The notes: generated by a model not told the origin, from the sequence alone. 64,000 bases of DNA from an uncultured Ferrovibrio sp. (GCF_937960835.1 NZ_CALGPC010000003.1:200263-264262); one strand, 5' to 3'; shown: positions 16,598-24,437, counted from the first letter of the stretch. Translations and numbers: made by a program.

Positions 16598-16849
16598 TTA
16601 GCGATTGACTACTGCCGATTGCTCAACCTGCGGCGTCTTCTTGCGCTGGCGATGCAAGACCATGTCGTGATGCAGCCCCGTAATGATGGTGCTGCCGGTC
16701 TTCGTAAATAAGCCCGGAATTGCGGCATGAATAAGACAGGCGATGCTGGCGAGCAGCATGCGCAGAGAAAAATTCAGGGCCATCAGGGCATGCTCGCCAT
16801 AAGTCTCGCCGACGCTGCGCGGATGATCGGTAAAAAGACGTGCGAACAT
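16598..16849 (-). CDS. DUF6356 family small membrane protein
   Basis: An 83-residue protein whose sequence MFARLFTDHPRSVGETYGEH, followed by a hydrophobic segment (LRMLLASIACLIHAAIPGLF) and TKTGSTIITGLH, matches the DUF6356 family of short alphaproteobacterial proteins as I know it. GAGGAG ends 4-5 bp before ATG 16849 and fixes the start; the open frame continues upstream to 16987 into the asnC gene. It probably sits in the inner membrane and its function is unknown. It is divergent from asnC and about 143 bp upstream of DUF1445, so it may share its regulation. Confidence 0.78.
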   Translation of the reverse strand: MFARLFTDHPRSVGETYGEHALMALNFSLRMLLASIACLIHAAIPGLFTKTGSTIITGLHHDMVLHRQRKKTPQVEQSAVVNR

Positions 16850-16857
16850 GTGACTCC

Positions 16858-16880
16858 TCGCCAGATTGATGATTTGGCGA
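16858..16880. promoter_or_regulatory. Dyad in the DUF6356/asnC divergent region
   Basis: TCGCCA-N11-TGGCGA, a 6-bp perfect inverted repeat just upstream of the DUF6356 ribosome site. Its position would suit an operator for the divergent gene. No binder can be named. Confidence 0.35.
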
Positions 16881-16901
16881 AGAATATCCTTGTGATTCGC
16901 C

Positions 16902-16952
16902 GAAATTTTCCCAAACTCCTGATGCTTTACGGCGTATTGATGGGAAAATTTC
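16902..16952. promoter_or_regulatory. Paired 11-bp inverted repeats upstream of asnC (likely Lrp/AsnC sites)
   Basis: GAAATTTTCCC (16902-16912) and GGGAAAATTTC (16942-16952) are perfect reverse complements separated by 29 bp. Arm centres are 40 bp apart, close to four helical turns, and each arm is itself nearly palindromic (GAAA-TTTC). This spacing suits an Lrp/AsnC octamer wrapping DNA. The right arm ends 15 bp before the asnC start. Confidence 0.6.
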
Positions 16953-16967
16953 ACACAAACGGCTACC

Positions 16968-17447
16968 ATGCTCGAATTCGACCGCACCGATCTGCGACTC
17001 CTTGCCGCGCTTCAGGAGGATGCCAGCCAGTCGCTTAACGAGCTGGCGGAGAGCGTGAACCTGTCGACCAATGCCTGCTGGCGGCGGGTGAAGCGGCTGG
17101 AAGAGGCCGGCGTGATTCGCAAACGCGTCGCGCTGCTCGATCCCGTGCTGGCCGGCTGCGGCGTGACAGTATTCGTCGCCGTGCGCACCAACCAGCATAC
17201 CCATGAATGGCTGGATGCCTTCGCCAGGGCCGTGCGCAAGATACCGGAAGTCGTGGAATTCTACCGGATGAGCGGCGATCTCGATTACCTGCTGAAGATC
17301 CTGGTCCGCGACATCGCCCATTACGACCGCGTCTACAAGCGGCTGATCAAGGAGATCAGCCTGTCGGATGTCTCGGCCAGCTTCGCCATGGAGCAGATCA
17401 AATACACCACGGCGATTCCGCTGCCGGACAAGACGACGCTGTCGTAA
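16968..17447 (+). CDS. Lrp/AsnC family transcriptional regulator
   Basis: A 159-residue protein. The N-terminal winged helix is clear (FDRTDLRLLAALQEDASQSL, then NELAESVNLSTNACWRRVKRLEEAG, about residues 4-48), followed by a RAM/ACT ligand domain (VTVFVAVRTNQHTHEWL, FYRMSGDLDYLLKILV with the GDxDY motif, near residue 103). It binds amino acids as effectors in characterised relatives. It is divergent from DUF6356 and the DUF1445-TRAP-pxp operon, so it is a candidate regulator of 5-oxoproline or glutamate use. A paired repeat lies upstream. Confidence 0.95.
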   Translation: MLEFDRTDLRLLAALQEDASQSLNELAESVNLSTNACWRRVKRLEEAGVIRKRVALLDPVLAGCGVTVFVAVRTNQHTHEWLDAFARAVRKIPEVVEFYRMSGDLDYLLKILVRDIAHYDRVYKRLIKEISLSDVSASFAMEQIKYTTAIPLPDKTTLS

Positions 17448-17462
17448 GCCGCGCCGGATCGG

Positions 17463-18368
17463 TCAGCGCCTGCCGCGCCGCTTGCTTTCCGCTTCGGTGA
17501 CCTCGCGGGCAATCTCGACAACCGCCTCCGCCATGTAGCTGTCCGGCTTCACCGGATAGCTGGCGTGGAAATTCAGATCGCCCAGCGTCTGCTCGGCATC
17601 GACGATGCGCAGCCGCTTTTCCGCCAGTTCGCGGCGGATCACCACCGGCGGGATCGCGGAAACCCCGATCCCGTCCAGCGTCATGCGCACGATGGTGGAC
17701 AGCGAGGCGTTGCCGTACATGCGCAATTGCGGGAAATCCGAGCGCGTCATCATCTCGCGGATCGCCGTATAAGGCCGCGTGTTGCGCGGATAGGTGATGA
17801 TCGGCCAGCGCGCGAGCGCAGACAGCGCCACCGGCTCAGGCCCCAGGTCCAGAGCCGGGCTCGCCACCCAGGCCAGCGGGTAGCTCGACAGCGCCACATT
17901 CTTCATCCGCGGCTCGCTGATCGGTCCGAGCACGAAGGCGATGTCGAGCTGATGCGCCAGCAGGCGCTCGCGCAGCACCGGGGTGATGTCGACCTCGATC
18001 TCAAGCGTAAGCGCCGGATAGACGGCGTGCATGCGCTCGATCAGCTTGGCAAGCCAGGTATGCACAATGGTTTCCGCCACGCCCAGGCGCACCACCCCGC
18101 GCATGGCATGCTTTTCGCGGGCCGCCTGCATCATGTCGGCGCGCAGCTGCACCATGCGCTCGGCATAGCCGAGCAATTCGCGGCCCTTCGGCGTCAGCGA
18201 GATGCCGCGCGGCTCGCGATCAAACAGCTTCACGCCGAGTTCGGCTTCCAGCAGCGCAATGCGCTGCGACACCGCCGGCTGCGTGGCGTTCAGCTTGTCG
18301 GCAGCCGCGCGGAAGCCGCCCAGATGGGCGACCCAGACGAAGGTTTCGAGATTACGGAGATCGGCCAT
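17463..18368 (-). CDS. LysR family transcriptional regulator
   Basis: A 301-residue regulator. The winged helix occupies about residues 1-60 (LRNLETFVWVAHLGGFRAAADKL then NATQPAVSQRIALLEAELGVKLFDR), followed by a two-lobed effector domain to about residue 290. The start is placed at ATG 18368, where the typical LysR N-terminus begins; an extension to 18425 adds atypical residues and runs through the promoter. It ends 15 bp from the asnC stop (convergent) and is divergent from rpiR. Probable targets are its own promoter and the DUF1445 operon, which share ATAAG-N5-YTTAT. Confidence 0.94.
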   Translation of the reverse strand: MADLRNLETFVWVAHLGGFRAAADKLNATQPAVSQRIALLEAELGVKLFDREPRGISLTPKGRELLGYAERMVQLRADMMQAAREKHAMRGVVRLGVAETIVHTWLAKLIERMHAVYPALTLEIEVDITPVLRERLLAHQLDIAFVLGPISEPRMKNVALSSYPLAWVASPALDLGPEPVALSALARWPIITYPRNTRPYTAIREMMTRSDFPQLRMYGNASLSTIVRMTLDGIGVSAIPPVVIRRELAEKRLRIVDAEQTLGDLNFHASYPVKPDSYMAEAVVEIAREVTEAESKRRGRR

Positions 18369-18398
18369 AGAAAAACTCACAACACTGGCGGCCTGACT

Positions 18399-18413
18399 AT
18401 AAGCAGATTTTAT
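18399..18413. promoter_or_regulatory. Candidate LysR box (ATAAG-N5-TTTAT) in the lysR/rpiR divergent region
   Basis: A T-N11-A motif 31 bp upstream of the lysR start. It matches the site at 16541-16555 at both half-sites and in spacing. LysR proteins usually bind beside their own gene, so autoregulation is the simple reading. The rest of the 133-bp region to the rpiR start is AT-rich, with no further motif I trust. Confidence 0.5.
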
Positions 18414-18501
18414 CGCTTTCAGCAAAGCAGGATATGGAACGATTGTTTCATATTGAATTATTAAGAATCATTTGTTGCATGGGCTGGCGGAATAGGGTTC
18501 T

Positions 18502-19419
18502 ATGACAGCCATGAGCCCGGACCGCCTGGCCGACCGCATCGCCGCCGCCTTCGAAAGCCTGCCGCCGCAATTGCAGGCCGCAGCGCGTTTCGCGCTCGAT
18601 CATCCTGAAGACGTCGCCCTGCTGTCGATGCGCGAGCAGGCCCGCCGCGCCGGGGTGCCGCCGGTGACCATGACCCGGCTCGCGCGCCAGCTTGGTTTTA
18701 AGGATTACCAGGATTTCCGCGACCAGCATGCCAGCCTGCTGCGTCGCACCAGCCCCTCGCCGGTCGGCTTCAGCGACCGCGCCGGCCGCCTGCAGCAGCG
18801 CCAGCAGCAAAGCGGCGATGCCGGACTGGCGGCGCAGATCGGCTGGAATGTCGCCGAGCAGATCGCCGATTGCCACGACGACGAAGCCATTGCCGGGCTG
18901 ATCGCCGCCGCCAAGCTGATCGAAAAAGCGCGGCGGGTGCATTTTCTGGGCGCCCGCTCCTGCCATGCGGTCGCCTTTCACGCGCATTACATCTACAGCC
19001 TGTTCCGCGATAACGGCGTGCTGCTGGACGGCGCCGGCGATACCGGCATCGATCCTTTGCGCCATATCGGCGCGGAGGATGTATTGCTGGCCGTCAGTGT
19101 CGCGCCTTATGCGACGGCGACAATCGAACGGGTCCGTTATGCATCGGCGCGCGATACCAGGATCATCGCCATCACCGACAGCCGGGTTTCGCCGCTGGCC
19201 AAGGCCGCGCACGAATGCCTGCTGGTGCCGACGGAAACGCCATCCTTCTTCCATGCGATCACGCCGGCTTTTGCCACGGCCGAAACCCTGATCGCACTGG
19301 TTGCCGCGCGCGCCGGCGAAACCGCGCTCTTTGCCATCCGGAATGCCGAGGATCAACTCAATGCCTTCGGCACTTTCTGGACGGCATCCAAAAGCTCCCG
19401 CAAAAGGATATCCTCATGA
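18502..19419 (+). CDS. MurR/RpiR family regulator with SIS domain
   Basis: A 305-residue regulator with an N-terminal RpiR-type helix-turn-helix (LADRIAAAFESLPPQLQAAA, then LLSMREQARRAGVPPVTMTRLARQLGFKDYQDF, about residues 8-75) and a C-terminal SIS sugar-isomerase-like domain (VHFLGARSCHAVAFHAHYIY near 150, LLAVSVAPYATATIERVRYA near 194). Classical members sense phosphosugars, but those in aminotransferase operons may sense other ligands. Its stop overlaps the aminotransferase start by 4 bp, so regulator and enzymes form one operon. AGGG lies before the ATG. Confidence 0.93.
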   Translation: MTAMSPDRLADRIAAAFESLPPQLQAAARFALDHPEDVALLSMREQARRAGVPPVTMTRLARQLGFKDYQDFRDQHASLLRRTSPSPVGFSDRAGRLQQRQQQSGDAGLAAQIGWNVAEQIADCHDDEAIAGLIAAAKLIEKARRVHFLGARSCHAVAFHAHYIYSLFRDNGVLLDGAGDTGIDPLRHIGAEDVLLAVSVAPYATATIERVRYASARDTRIIAITDSRVSPLAKAAHECLLVPTETPSFFHAITPAFATAETLIALVAARAGETALFAIRNAEDQLNAFGTFWTASKSSRKRISS

Positions 19420-20750
19420 GCACCCGCATCCTGCATCGCGTCATCAATCACGAATATCCGGTCGCCGTCGGCGGCCAGGGGATCTATATCGAGGATGCCG
19501 CCGGCAAGCGTTACATCGACGCCTCCGGCGGCGCGGCGGTGAGCTGCCTTGGCCATGGCCATCCGGACGTAACCCGCGCCATGCAGGAACAGGCCGGCAA
19601 GCTGGCTTATGCCCATACCAGCTTCTTCACCACCGAGCCGGCCGAGAAGCTGGCCGAATATCTGGTGCAGACCGCACCGGCCGGGATCAGCCATGTCTAT
19701 TATGTCTCCGGCGGCTCGGAAGCCGTGGAGGCCGCGCTGAAGATGGCGCGGCAGTATCATGTCGAGCGCGGCGAGCCGCAGCGGCGGCATTTCATCGCCC
19801 GCCGCCAGAGCTACCACGGCAATACGCTGGGCGCGCTGAGCGTCGGCGGCAATGAATGGCGGCGCCAGCAATTCGCGCCGCTTTTGATCGAGGCGCATCA
19901 CATCGCGCCCTGCTTCGAATATCGCGAGCGCCGGCCGGAAGAGAGCCTGGAGGCTTATGGCAAGCGCGCCGCCGACGAGCTGGAAGCCAAGATCCTGGAA
20001 CTCGGCAAGGACAGCGTCATCGCCTTTATCGCCGAAACAGTGGGCGGCGCGACCTCGGGCGCGATCACGCCCGCGCCGGGCTATTTCAAACGCATCCGCG
20101 AAATCTGCGACAAATACGGCGTGCTGCTGATCCTCGATGAAGTGATGTGCGGCATGGGCCGCACCGGCACCTTGCATGCCTGCGAGCAGGAAGGCGTTTC
20201 GCCCGACATCATGGCCATCGCCAAGGGCCTGGGCGGCGGCTATCAGCCGATCGGCGCCGTGCTGCTGGGCCAGCATGTTTTCGATGCCTTCAAGAACGGC
20301 TCCGGCTTCTTCCAGCATGGCCATACCTATCTCGGCCATCCGATGGTCTGTGCGGCGGCTCTGGCGGTGCAGCAGGTGATCCAGCGCGACAACCTGCTCG
20401 ACAATGTCAAAGCGATGGGCATCCATCTGAACGAGCGGCTGACCGAGCGGTTCGGCAATCACCGCCATGTCGGCGATATCCGCGGCCGCGGCCTGTTCCA
20501 GGCCATCGAGCTGGTGAAGGACCGCGCCGACAAGTCGGTGTTCGATCCATCATTGAAGCTGCATGCCCGCATCAAGAAGGAAGCGATGGCGCGCGGCCTG
20601 ATGGTCTACCCGATGGGCGGCACCATTGATGGCAAGCATGGCGACCACGTTCTGCTGGCGCCGCCTTTCATCTGCCAGAAGCAGGATATCGATATCATCG
20701 TCGAACGCCTGGGCGATTCCGTCGAAGCCGCATTGAAGAGCATTGCCTGA
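19416..20750 (+). CDS. Class III (aspartate aminotransferase-like fold) PLP-dependent aminotransferase
   Basis: A 444-residue cytoplasmic transaminase. The PLP Schiff-base Lys is K270 (IMAIAKGLGGGYQPIGAV), Asp241 (LLILDEVMCGMGRTG) would hold the pyridine nitrogen, SGGSEAVEAA (98-107) binds phosphate and YHGNTLGALSVGG lies near 133. Class III enzymes act on omega-amino, beta-amino or D/L-amino acids with pyruvate or 2-oxoglutarate. Placed between rpiR and a BKACE gene, with 4-bp and 1-bp overlaps, it probably produces a beta-keto acid for BKACE. Exact substrate unknown. Confidence 0.95.
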   Translation: MSTRILHRVINHEYPVAVGGQGIYIEDAAGKRYIDASGGAAVSCLGHGHPDVTRAMQEQAGKLAYAHTSFFTTEPAEKLAEYLVQTAPAGISHVYYVSGGSEAVEAALKMARQYHVERGEPQRRHFIARRQSYHGNTLGALSVGGNEWRRQQFAPLLIEAHHIAPCFEYRERRPEESLEAYGKRAADELEAKILELGKDSVIAFIAETVGGATSGAITPAPGYFKRIREICDKYGVLLILDEVMCGMGRTGTLHACEQEGVSPDIMAIAKGLGGGYQPIGAVLLGQHVFDAFKNGSGFFQHGHTYLGHPMVCAAALAVQQVIQRDNLLDNVKAMGIHLNERLTERFGNHRHVGDIRGRGLFQAIELVKDRADKSVFDPSLKLHARIKKEAMARGLMVYPMGGTIDGKHGDHVLLAPPFICQKQDIDIIVERLGDSVEAALKSIA

Positions 20751-21571
20751 TGAAGCCCGCCATCATTGCCGTTGCTCCGAACGGCGCCCGCAAGGTCAAG
20801 AGCGACCACCCAGCCGTGCCGCTGACCGCTGACGAACTCGGCCGCTGCGCAGCCGATTGCGCCGCCGCCGGCGCCGCCATGATCCATCTGCATGTGCGCC
20901 AGGCGGATGGCCGCCATTCGCTGGATGCCGATCTCTATCGGGACGCGATCAAGGCCGTGCGGCGCGAAGCCGGCGAGCAGCTGATCATCCAGGCCACCTC
21001 GGAAGCGGCCGGCATCTATAACCGCCATGAACAGATGGCGGCGATGCGCGCGCTGATGCCGGAAGCCTGTTCGCTGGCGGTGCGGGAAATCATCCCCGAC
21101 GAAGCCGCTGAAACGGATGCGGCCGCTTTCTTAAGCGAGCTCTACAAGGCTGACGTGATGATGCAGTACATCCTCTATTCGGCGGAGGATCTGCAGCGCT
21201 TCCATGACCTGAAGGCGCGCGGCATCGTGCCGGGCGATAGGCATTTCGTGCTGTTCGTGCTGGGCCGCTATACGAAGGGCCAGGTTTCCGATCCCATCGA
21301 CCTGCTGCCTTTCCTGGAAAACTGGAGCGAAAGCGACGGCCTGTTTGCTGTCTGCGCATTCGGGCCGCGCGAATCGGCCTGCGCGCTGACCGCGCTGGGA
21401 CTGAACGGTCATGCACGCATCGGTTTTGAGAACAACACCCTTCTGGCCGATGGCAGCACGGCGCCAGACAATGCCGCGCTGGTTCGCCAGACGGCATCCG
21501 CAGCGGGCGTGATGGGCCGCAGCATAGCCGATGCGCCAGCCGCGCGCGCGATGCTTCACAATCTGCGCTGA
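20750..21571 (+). CDS. BKACE (beta-keto acid cleavage enzyme, DUF849) family protein
   Basis: A 273-residue TIM-barrel protein, slightly shorter than the usual 290-310. Zn ligands are visible as H46 and H48 (IHLHVRQADGRHSLD) and a Glu in RIGFENN near residue 225. Family members condense a beta-keto acid with acetyl-CoA and cleave it to acetoacetate plus a new CoA ester; 3-keto-5-aminohexanoate in lysine fermentation is the classic substrate. The start codon overlaps the aminotransferase stop (TGATG). The pairing suggests deamination followed by cleavage of an amino acid. Confidence 0.92.
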   Translation: MKPAIIAVAPNGARKVKSDHPAVPLTADELGRCAADCAAAGAAMIHLHVRQADGRHSLDADLYRDAIKAVRREAGEQLIIQATSEAAGIYNRHEQMAAMRALMPEACSLAVREIIPDEAAETDAAAFLSELYKADVMMQYILYSAEDLQRFHDLKARGIVPGDRHFVLFVLGRYTKGQVSDPIDLLPFLENWSESDGLFAVCAFGPRESACALTALGLNGHARIGFENNTLLADGSTAPDNAALVRQTASAAGVMGRSIADAPAARAMLHNLR

Positions 21572-21673
21572 AGGCGTCTCCGCCAAACGGGCAGGTTATC
21601 GTTAATTAACTGTCGAGACGGGGGGCGGGCCGCCATTTTTCCCTGGAGCGTATTTTTAGCAGGTTCAACAGTA

Positions 21674-22054
21674 ATGGCGTCCATCCTTCTCGTTGATAAC
21701 GATATGGCCACAGCGGCCGATATCGGCGATTTCCTGAGCGAGGCCGGCCATGAGGTGCATCATGCCATCAATGGGATTGCCGGCCTGCAGGTTCTGATTG
21801 CACATCCCATCTCGCTCATCATCGTCGCGCGCAAGGCGCTGCGCATGTCCAGCGTGGACTTTCTGCAATCGCTGCGACAATACGCACCTTATGTGGAAAC
21901 ACCTGTAGTGATGATCGGCGGCACGTCGGGCATGGAAGACGTCGATGCCAGCTTCGGGCCGAGTTTTTCGGAAGAGGTCTTCCTGGCCACCGTCTCGCGG
22001 CTGCTGCGCCGCTCGGCCCGCCCGAGCCGCACGTATTACGCTGCAGCCTACTAG
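21674..22054 (+). CDS. Stand-alone response-regulator receiver-like protein lacking the phospho-acceptor Asp
   Basis: A 126-residue single-domain protein. The acidic pocket is present (ILLVDND, D8 and D10), the helices and strands follow CheY order, but the beta-3 strand reads SLIIVARKALR with Ala near position 52 where the phosphorylated Asp belongs. The conserved Lys near the end is also missing (FGPSFSEEVF). It therefore looks like a pseudo-receiver, probably signalling by protein contact. It stands alone between the BKACE operon and dadA. The ribosome site is weak. Confidence 0.8.
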   Translation: MASILLVDNDMATAADIGDFLSEAGHEVHHAINGIAGLQVLIAHPISLIIVARKALRMSSVDFLQSLRQYAPYVETPVVMIGGTSGMEDVDASFGPSFSEEVFLATVSRLLRRSARPSRTYYAAAY

Positions 22055-22065
22055 GCCGTGGCTGA

Positions 22066-23322
22066 CTAAGCCGCTTTCAGGCTGAAATCCTCCGCCGGCA
22101 CCGGCAGCGGGCGGCCGGCAAGCTGTGCTGCCATCACTTCGGCCGAACCAAAGGCCAGGGTGAAGCCGAGCGCGCCGTGGCCGACATTGAGCAGCAGATT
22201 GTCGATGCCGCTCTCGCCGAGAATGGGCAGCCCCTTCGGCGTGGCCGGACGCAGGCCGGTCCAGGGCGTGAGCTGCTGCCAGGTGGCGGCTGTCGGGAAA
22301 GTCTCGCGCGCCTGACGCGTCAGTTGCGCCAGCCGGTCCGGATCGATCTCGCCGCTTTCGCCCACCAGATCGGCCATGCCGGCGACGCGCAACTGCTTGC
22401 CCAGCCGCGCATAGACCACCTTATGCGCCGTATCGGTCACCGAGACGCGCGGCGCGGCATCGTCGTTGGCGATCGGCAGCGACAGACTGTAGCCCTTGAT
22501 CGGATAGATCGGCAGATCAAGGTCCGCCGTCAGCCCCAGCCGCCGGCTGGCGACGCCCGCCGCCAGGATATAGGCGTCGCCTTCGACAACGCCGCCTTCG
22601 GTTTCCACGCCGAGCAGCCTGCTGCCCGCGCGCAGCAGGCGTTTGACCCTGCGGCCATAGGCAAAGCGCACACCGCTGCTGCCGCCCGCCAGCAGGCCTT
22701 CGATGCCGATGCAGAGCCGATAGGGATCGGCCGCCTCCTCATCGGCGGTATAGACGCCTCCGACGATCCGGTTTGCGATGTTTTGCAGGGAGGGCTCGAC
22801 CTGCAGGCAGCCGTCGCGGTCCAGCACCTGCTGCACGCTGCCAAGGCGGCTTTGATACTCCACCTGCAGGCGCGCGCCGGCCAATCCCTTTTCGCTGCTG
22901 TAGACCACCAGCTTGCCCGCGCGCGTCCAGGCGAAATCGATGCCGCGGATGTCGCCGGCCTGATGCAGAACCTCGCGGCTGAGATAGGCAAGCCGCAGCA
23001 GCTTTTCGGTGGTGGCCTGGGCTTCCCGCCTGGTGCAGGCGGCGAGGAACTTCAACAGCCAGCGATACTGAAACAGATCAAAGCCCGGCCGGAAGCGCAT
23101 CGGCGAGTCGGGATGCAGCAGCAGCTTGGGCAGATCGAACCACACCGATGGCGAAGCCAGCGGCGCGACGTAGGAATAGCTGAGCTGCGCGCCATTGGCA
23201 TGGCTGGCGCCCTGCGCTGTCGTGGCGGCCCGATCCAGCACGGTGACGCGATGGCCTTCGCGCGCCAGCCGCCAGGCGGTCGTCATCCCCACCACACCAG
23301 ATCCGATTACGACGACGTCCAT
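22066..23322 (-). CDS. dadA: D-amino acid dehydrogenase (DadA-like FAD oxidoreductase)
   Basis: A 418-residue flavoprotein. The N-terminal dinucleotide fold is MDVVVIGSGVVGMTTAWRLA (GxGxxG at about 7-12), followed by the DadA-type SHANGAQLSYSYVAPLASP near 40-58, and the C-terminal FAD segment LNVGHGALGFTLAFGSAEVM near residue 380. It oxidises D-amino acids to keto acids with electrons passed to the respiratory chain, at the inner face of the membrane. GGAGG 5-6 bp upstream fixes ATG 23322. It is divergent from a LysR regulator and ends 11 bp from the receiver-like gene. Confidence 0.93.
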   Translation of the reverse strand: MDVVVIGSGVVGMTTAWRLAREGHRVTVLDRAATTAQGASHANGAQLSYSYVAPLASPSVWFDLPKLLLHPDSPMRFRPGFDLFQYRWLLKFLAACTRREAQATTEKLLRLAYLSREVLHQAGDIRGIDFAWTRAGKLVVYSSEKGLAGARLQVEYQSRLGSVQQVLDRDGCLQVEPSLQNIANRIVGGVYTADEEAADPYRLCIGIEGLLAGGSSGVRFAYGRRVKRLLRAGSRLLGVETEGGVVEGDAYILAAGVASRRLGLTADLDLPIYPIKGYSLSLPIANDDAAPRVSVTDTAHKVVYARLGKQLRVAGMADLVGESGEIDPDRLAQLTRQARETFPTAATWQQLTPWTGLRPATPKGLPILGESGIDNLLLNVGHGALGFTLAFGSAEVMAAQLAGRPLPVPAEDFSLKAA

Positions 23323-23406
23323 GCCGCCCTCCGCGCTGTGCCCGCGGTCATCGCCGGCTCTTGAGGCCAAGCTAGGCATCGCCGCGGCGATCTGCCACTG
23401 CGGATC

Positions 23407-23454
23407 GGCGCAAGCCCTATAACATAATGTAATGCCGCCTCTTGGGCTTGCGCC
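23407..23454. promoter_or_regulatory. Nested repeats in the dadA/lysR divergent promoter
   Basis: A perfect 11-bp inverted repeat, GGCGCAAGCCC (23407-23417) and GGGCTTGCGCC (23444-23454), brackets an AT-rich near-palindrome ATAACATAATGTAAT (23419-23433) of T-N11-A form. This is the only AT-rich island in the 176-bp gap and is the probable LysR-binding and promoter region for both genes. Confidence 0.55.
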
Positions 23455-23498
23455 CGGACAACGCTAGGATGCGCCCGCCTGTTGGGGGGAAATCAAGA

Positions 23499-24422
23499 AT
23501 GCAGCTGCGTCATTTGGAAGTCTTTCATGCGGTGATGCTGACAGGAACGATTACGGCCGCCGCGAAGCTGCTCAACATCTCGCAGCCAGCGGCCACCCGC
23601 CTGCTGCTGCGTGCCGAGGACCAGCTCGGCTACAAGCTGTTCGACCGCGTCAAAGGCCGGCTCATTCCCACCCGCGAAGGCCAGGTGCTGCATGCCGAGA
23701 GCGAGCGCATCGTCAGCGGCCTGGAAAACCTGCGCAAGCTGTCGCGCAATCTCGGCGCCGCCACCAGCGGGCATCTGCGCATCGCCGCGGCACCGGCGCT
23801 GTGCATCGATCTGGTGCCGCTGGCGATCTCACGCTTCCGCCAGAAGCATGCCGATGTCAGCTTCGAGGTCGAAACCCGGCAGTATTCCGATCTCGTCCGC
23901 GTTGTGCTCAATCACGAGGTGGATATCGGAATCGGCTTCGACGTGCAGCCGCATCCCGGGCTGGAATTGCAGCTGGTCGCCGGCGCCCAATTCTACGGCA
24001 TTTTTCCGAAGTCCATGGAGAATCGAGTCCCCGCCAGTGTGAAATTCGACTGGTTCCGCAGGCATCCCTTCATCGGCCTGCGCAACGATGATCCTCTGGG
24101 CGCGGCGGTCAGTTCCGGACTGAAACTCGCCGGAGTTGAGCTGCAGCCCATCGTGGAGGTCAAGACCAACCAGATCGCGCTTTCCTTGGTTTCCCGCGGC
24201 GCGGGCGTTGCCGTGGTCGATCAGTACACGGCCGCAGCCTATGACAGATCGCAGGTGATCGTGCGGCCGCTTACGCCGCGCATCGATTTTGCAGTGCACG
24301 CGATTCGCGCCAAGCATCAGCCCGCATCGGTGCTGGCACGCAAGTTCATCGCCACTTTGGCACAGACGGAGAAAACCATTTCCGCGCTGCTGCCTGCCCC
24401 GGGAAAGCGAAACGAGACTTGA
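23499..24422 (+). CDS. LysR family transcriptional regulator divergent from dadA
   Basis: A 307-residue regulator. Winged helix at about residues 1-60 (LRHLEVFHAVMLTGTITAAAKLL, NISQPAATRLLLRAEDQLGYKLFDR), then a periplasmic-binding-like effector domain. A G-rich ribosome site (GGGGGGAAATCAAGA) sets ATG 23499; an in-frame extension to 23442 reads as leader. Its N-terminal half resembles NocR/OccR/DdlR-type regulators of amino acid catabolism. Control of dadA is likely from the divergent arrangement. Confidence 0.94.
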   Translation: MQLRHLEVFHAVMLTGTITAAAKLLNISQPAATRLLLRAEDQLGYKLFDRVKGRLIPTREGQVLHAESERIVSGLENLRKLSRNLGAATSGHLRIAAAPALCIDLVPLAISRFRQKHADVSFEVETRQYSDLVRVVLNHEVDIGIGFDVQPHPGLELQLVAGAQFYGIFPKSMENRVPASVKFDWFRRHPFIGLRNDDPLGAAVSSGLKLAGVELQPIVEVKTNQIALSLVSRGAGVAVVDQYTAAAYDRSQVIVRPLTPRIDFAVHAIRAKHQPASVLARKFIATLAQTEKTISALLPAPGKRNET

Positions 24423-24437
24423 CGAAACCACCTCTCC

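Noticed and set aside
21601..21610. GTTAATTAAC palindrome upstream of the receiver-like gene as a CtrA site
   Set aside because: It lacks the TTAA-N7-TTAA spacing of CtrA boxes, and a lone 10-bp AT palindrome is not informative.
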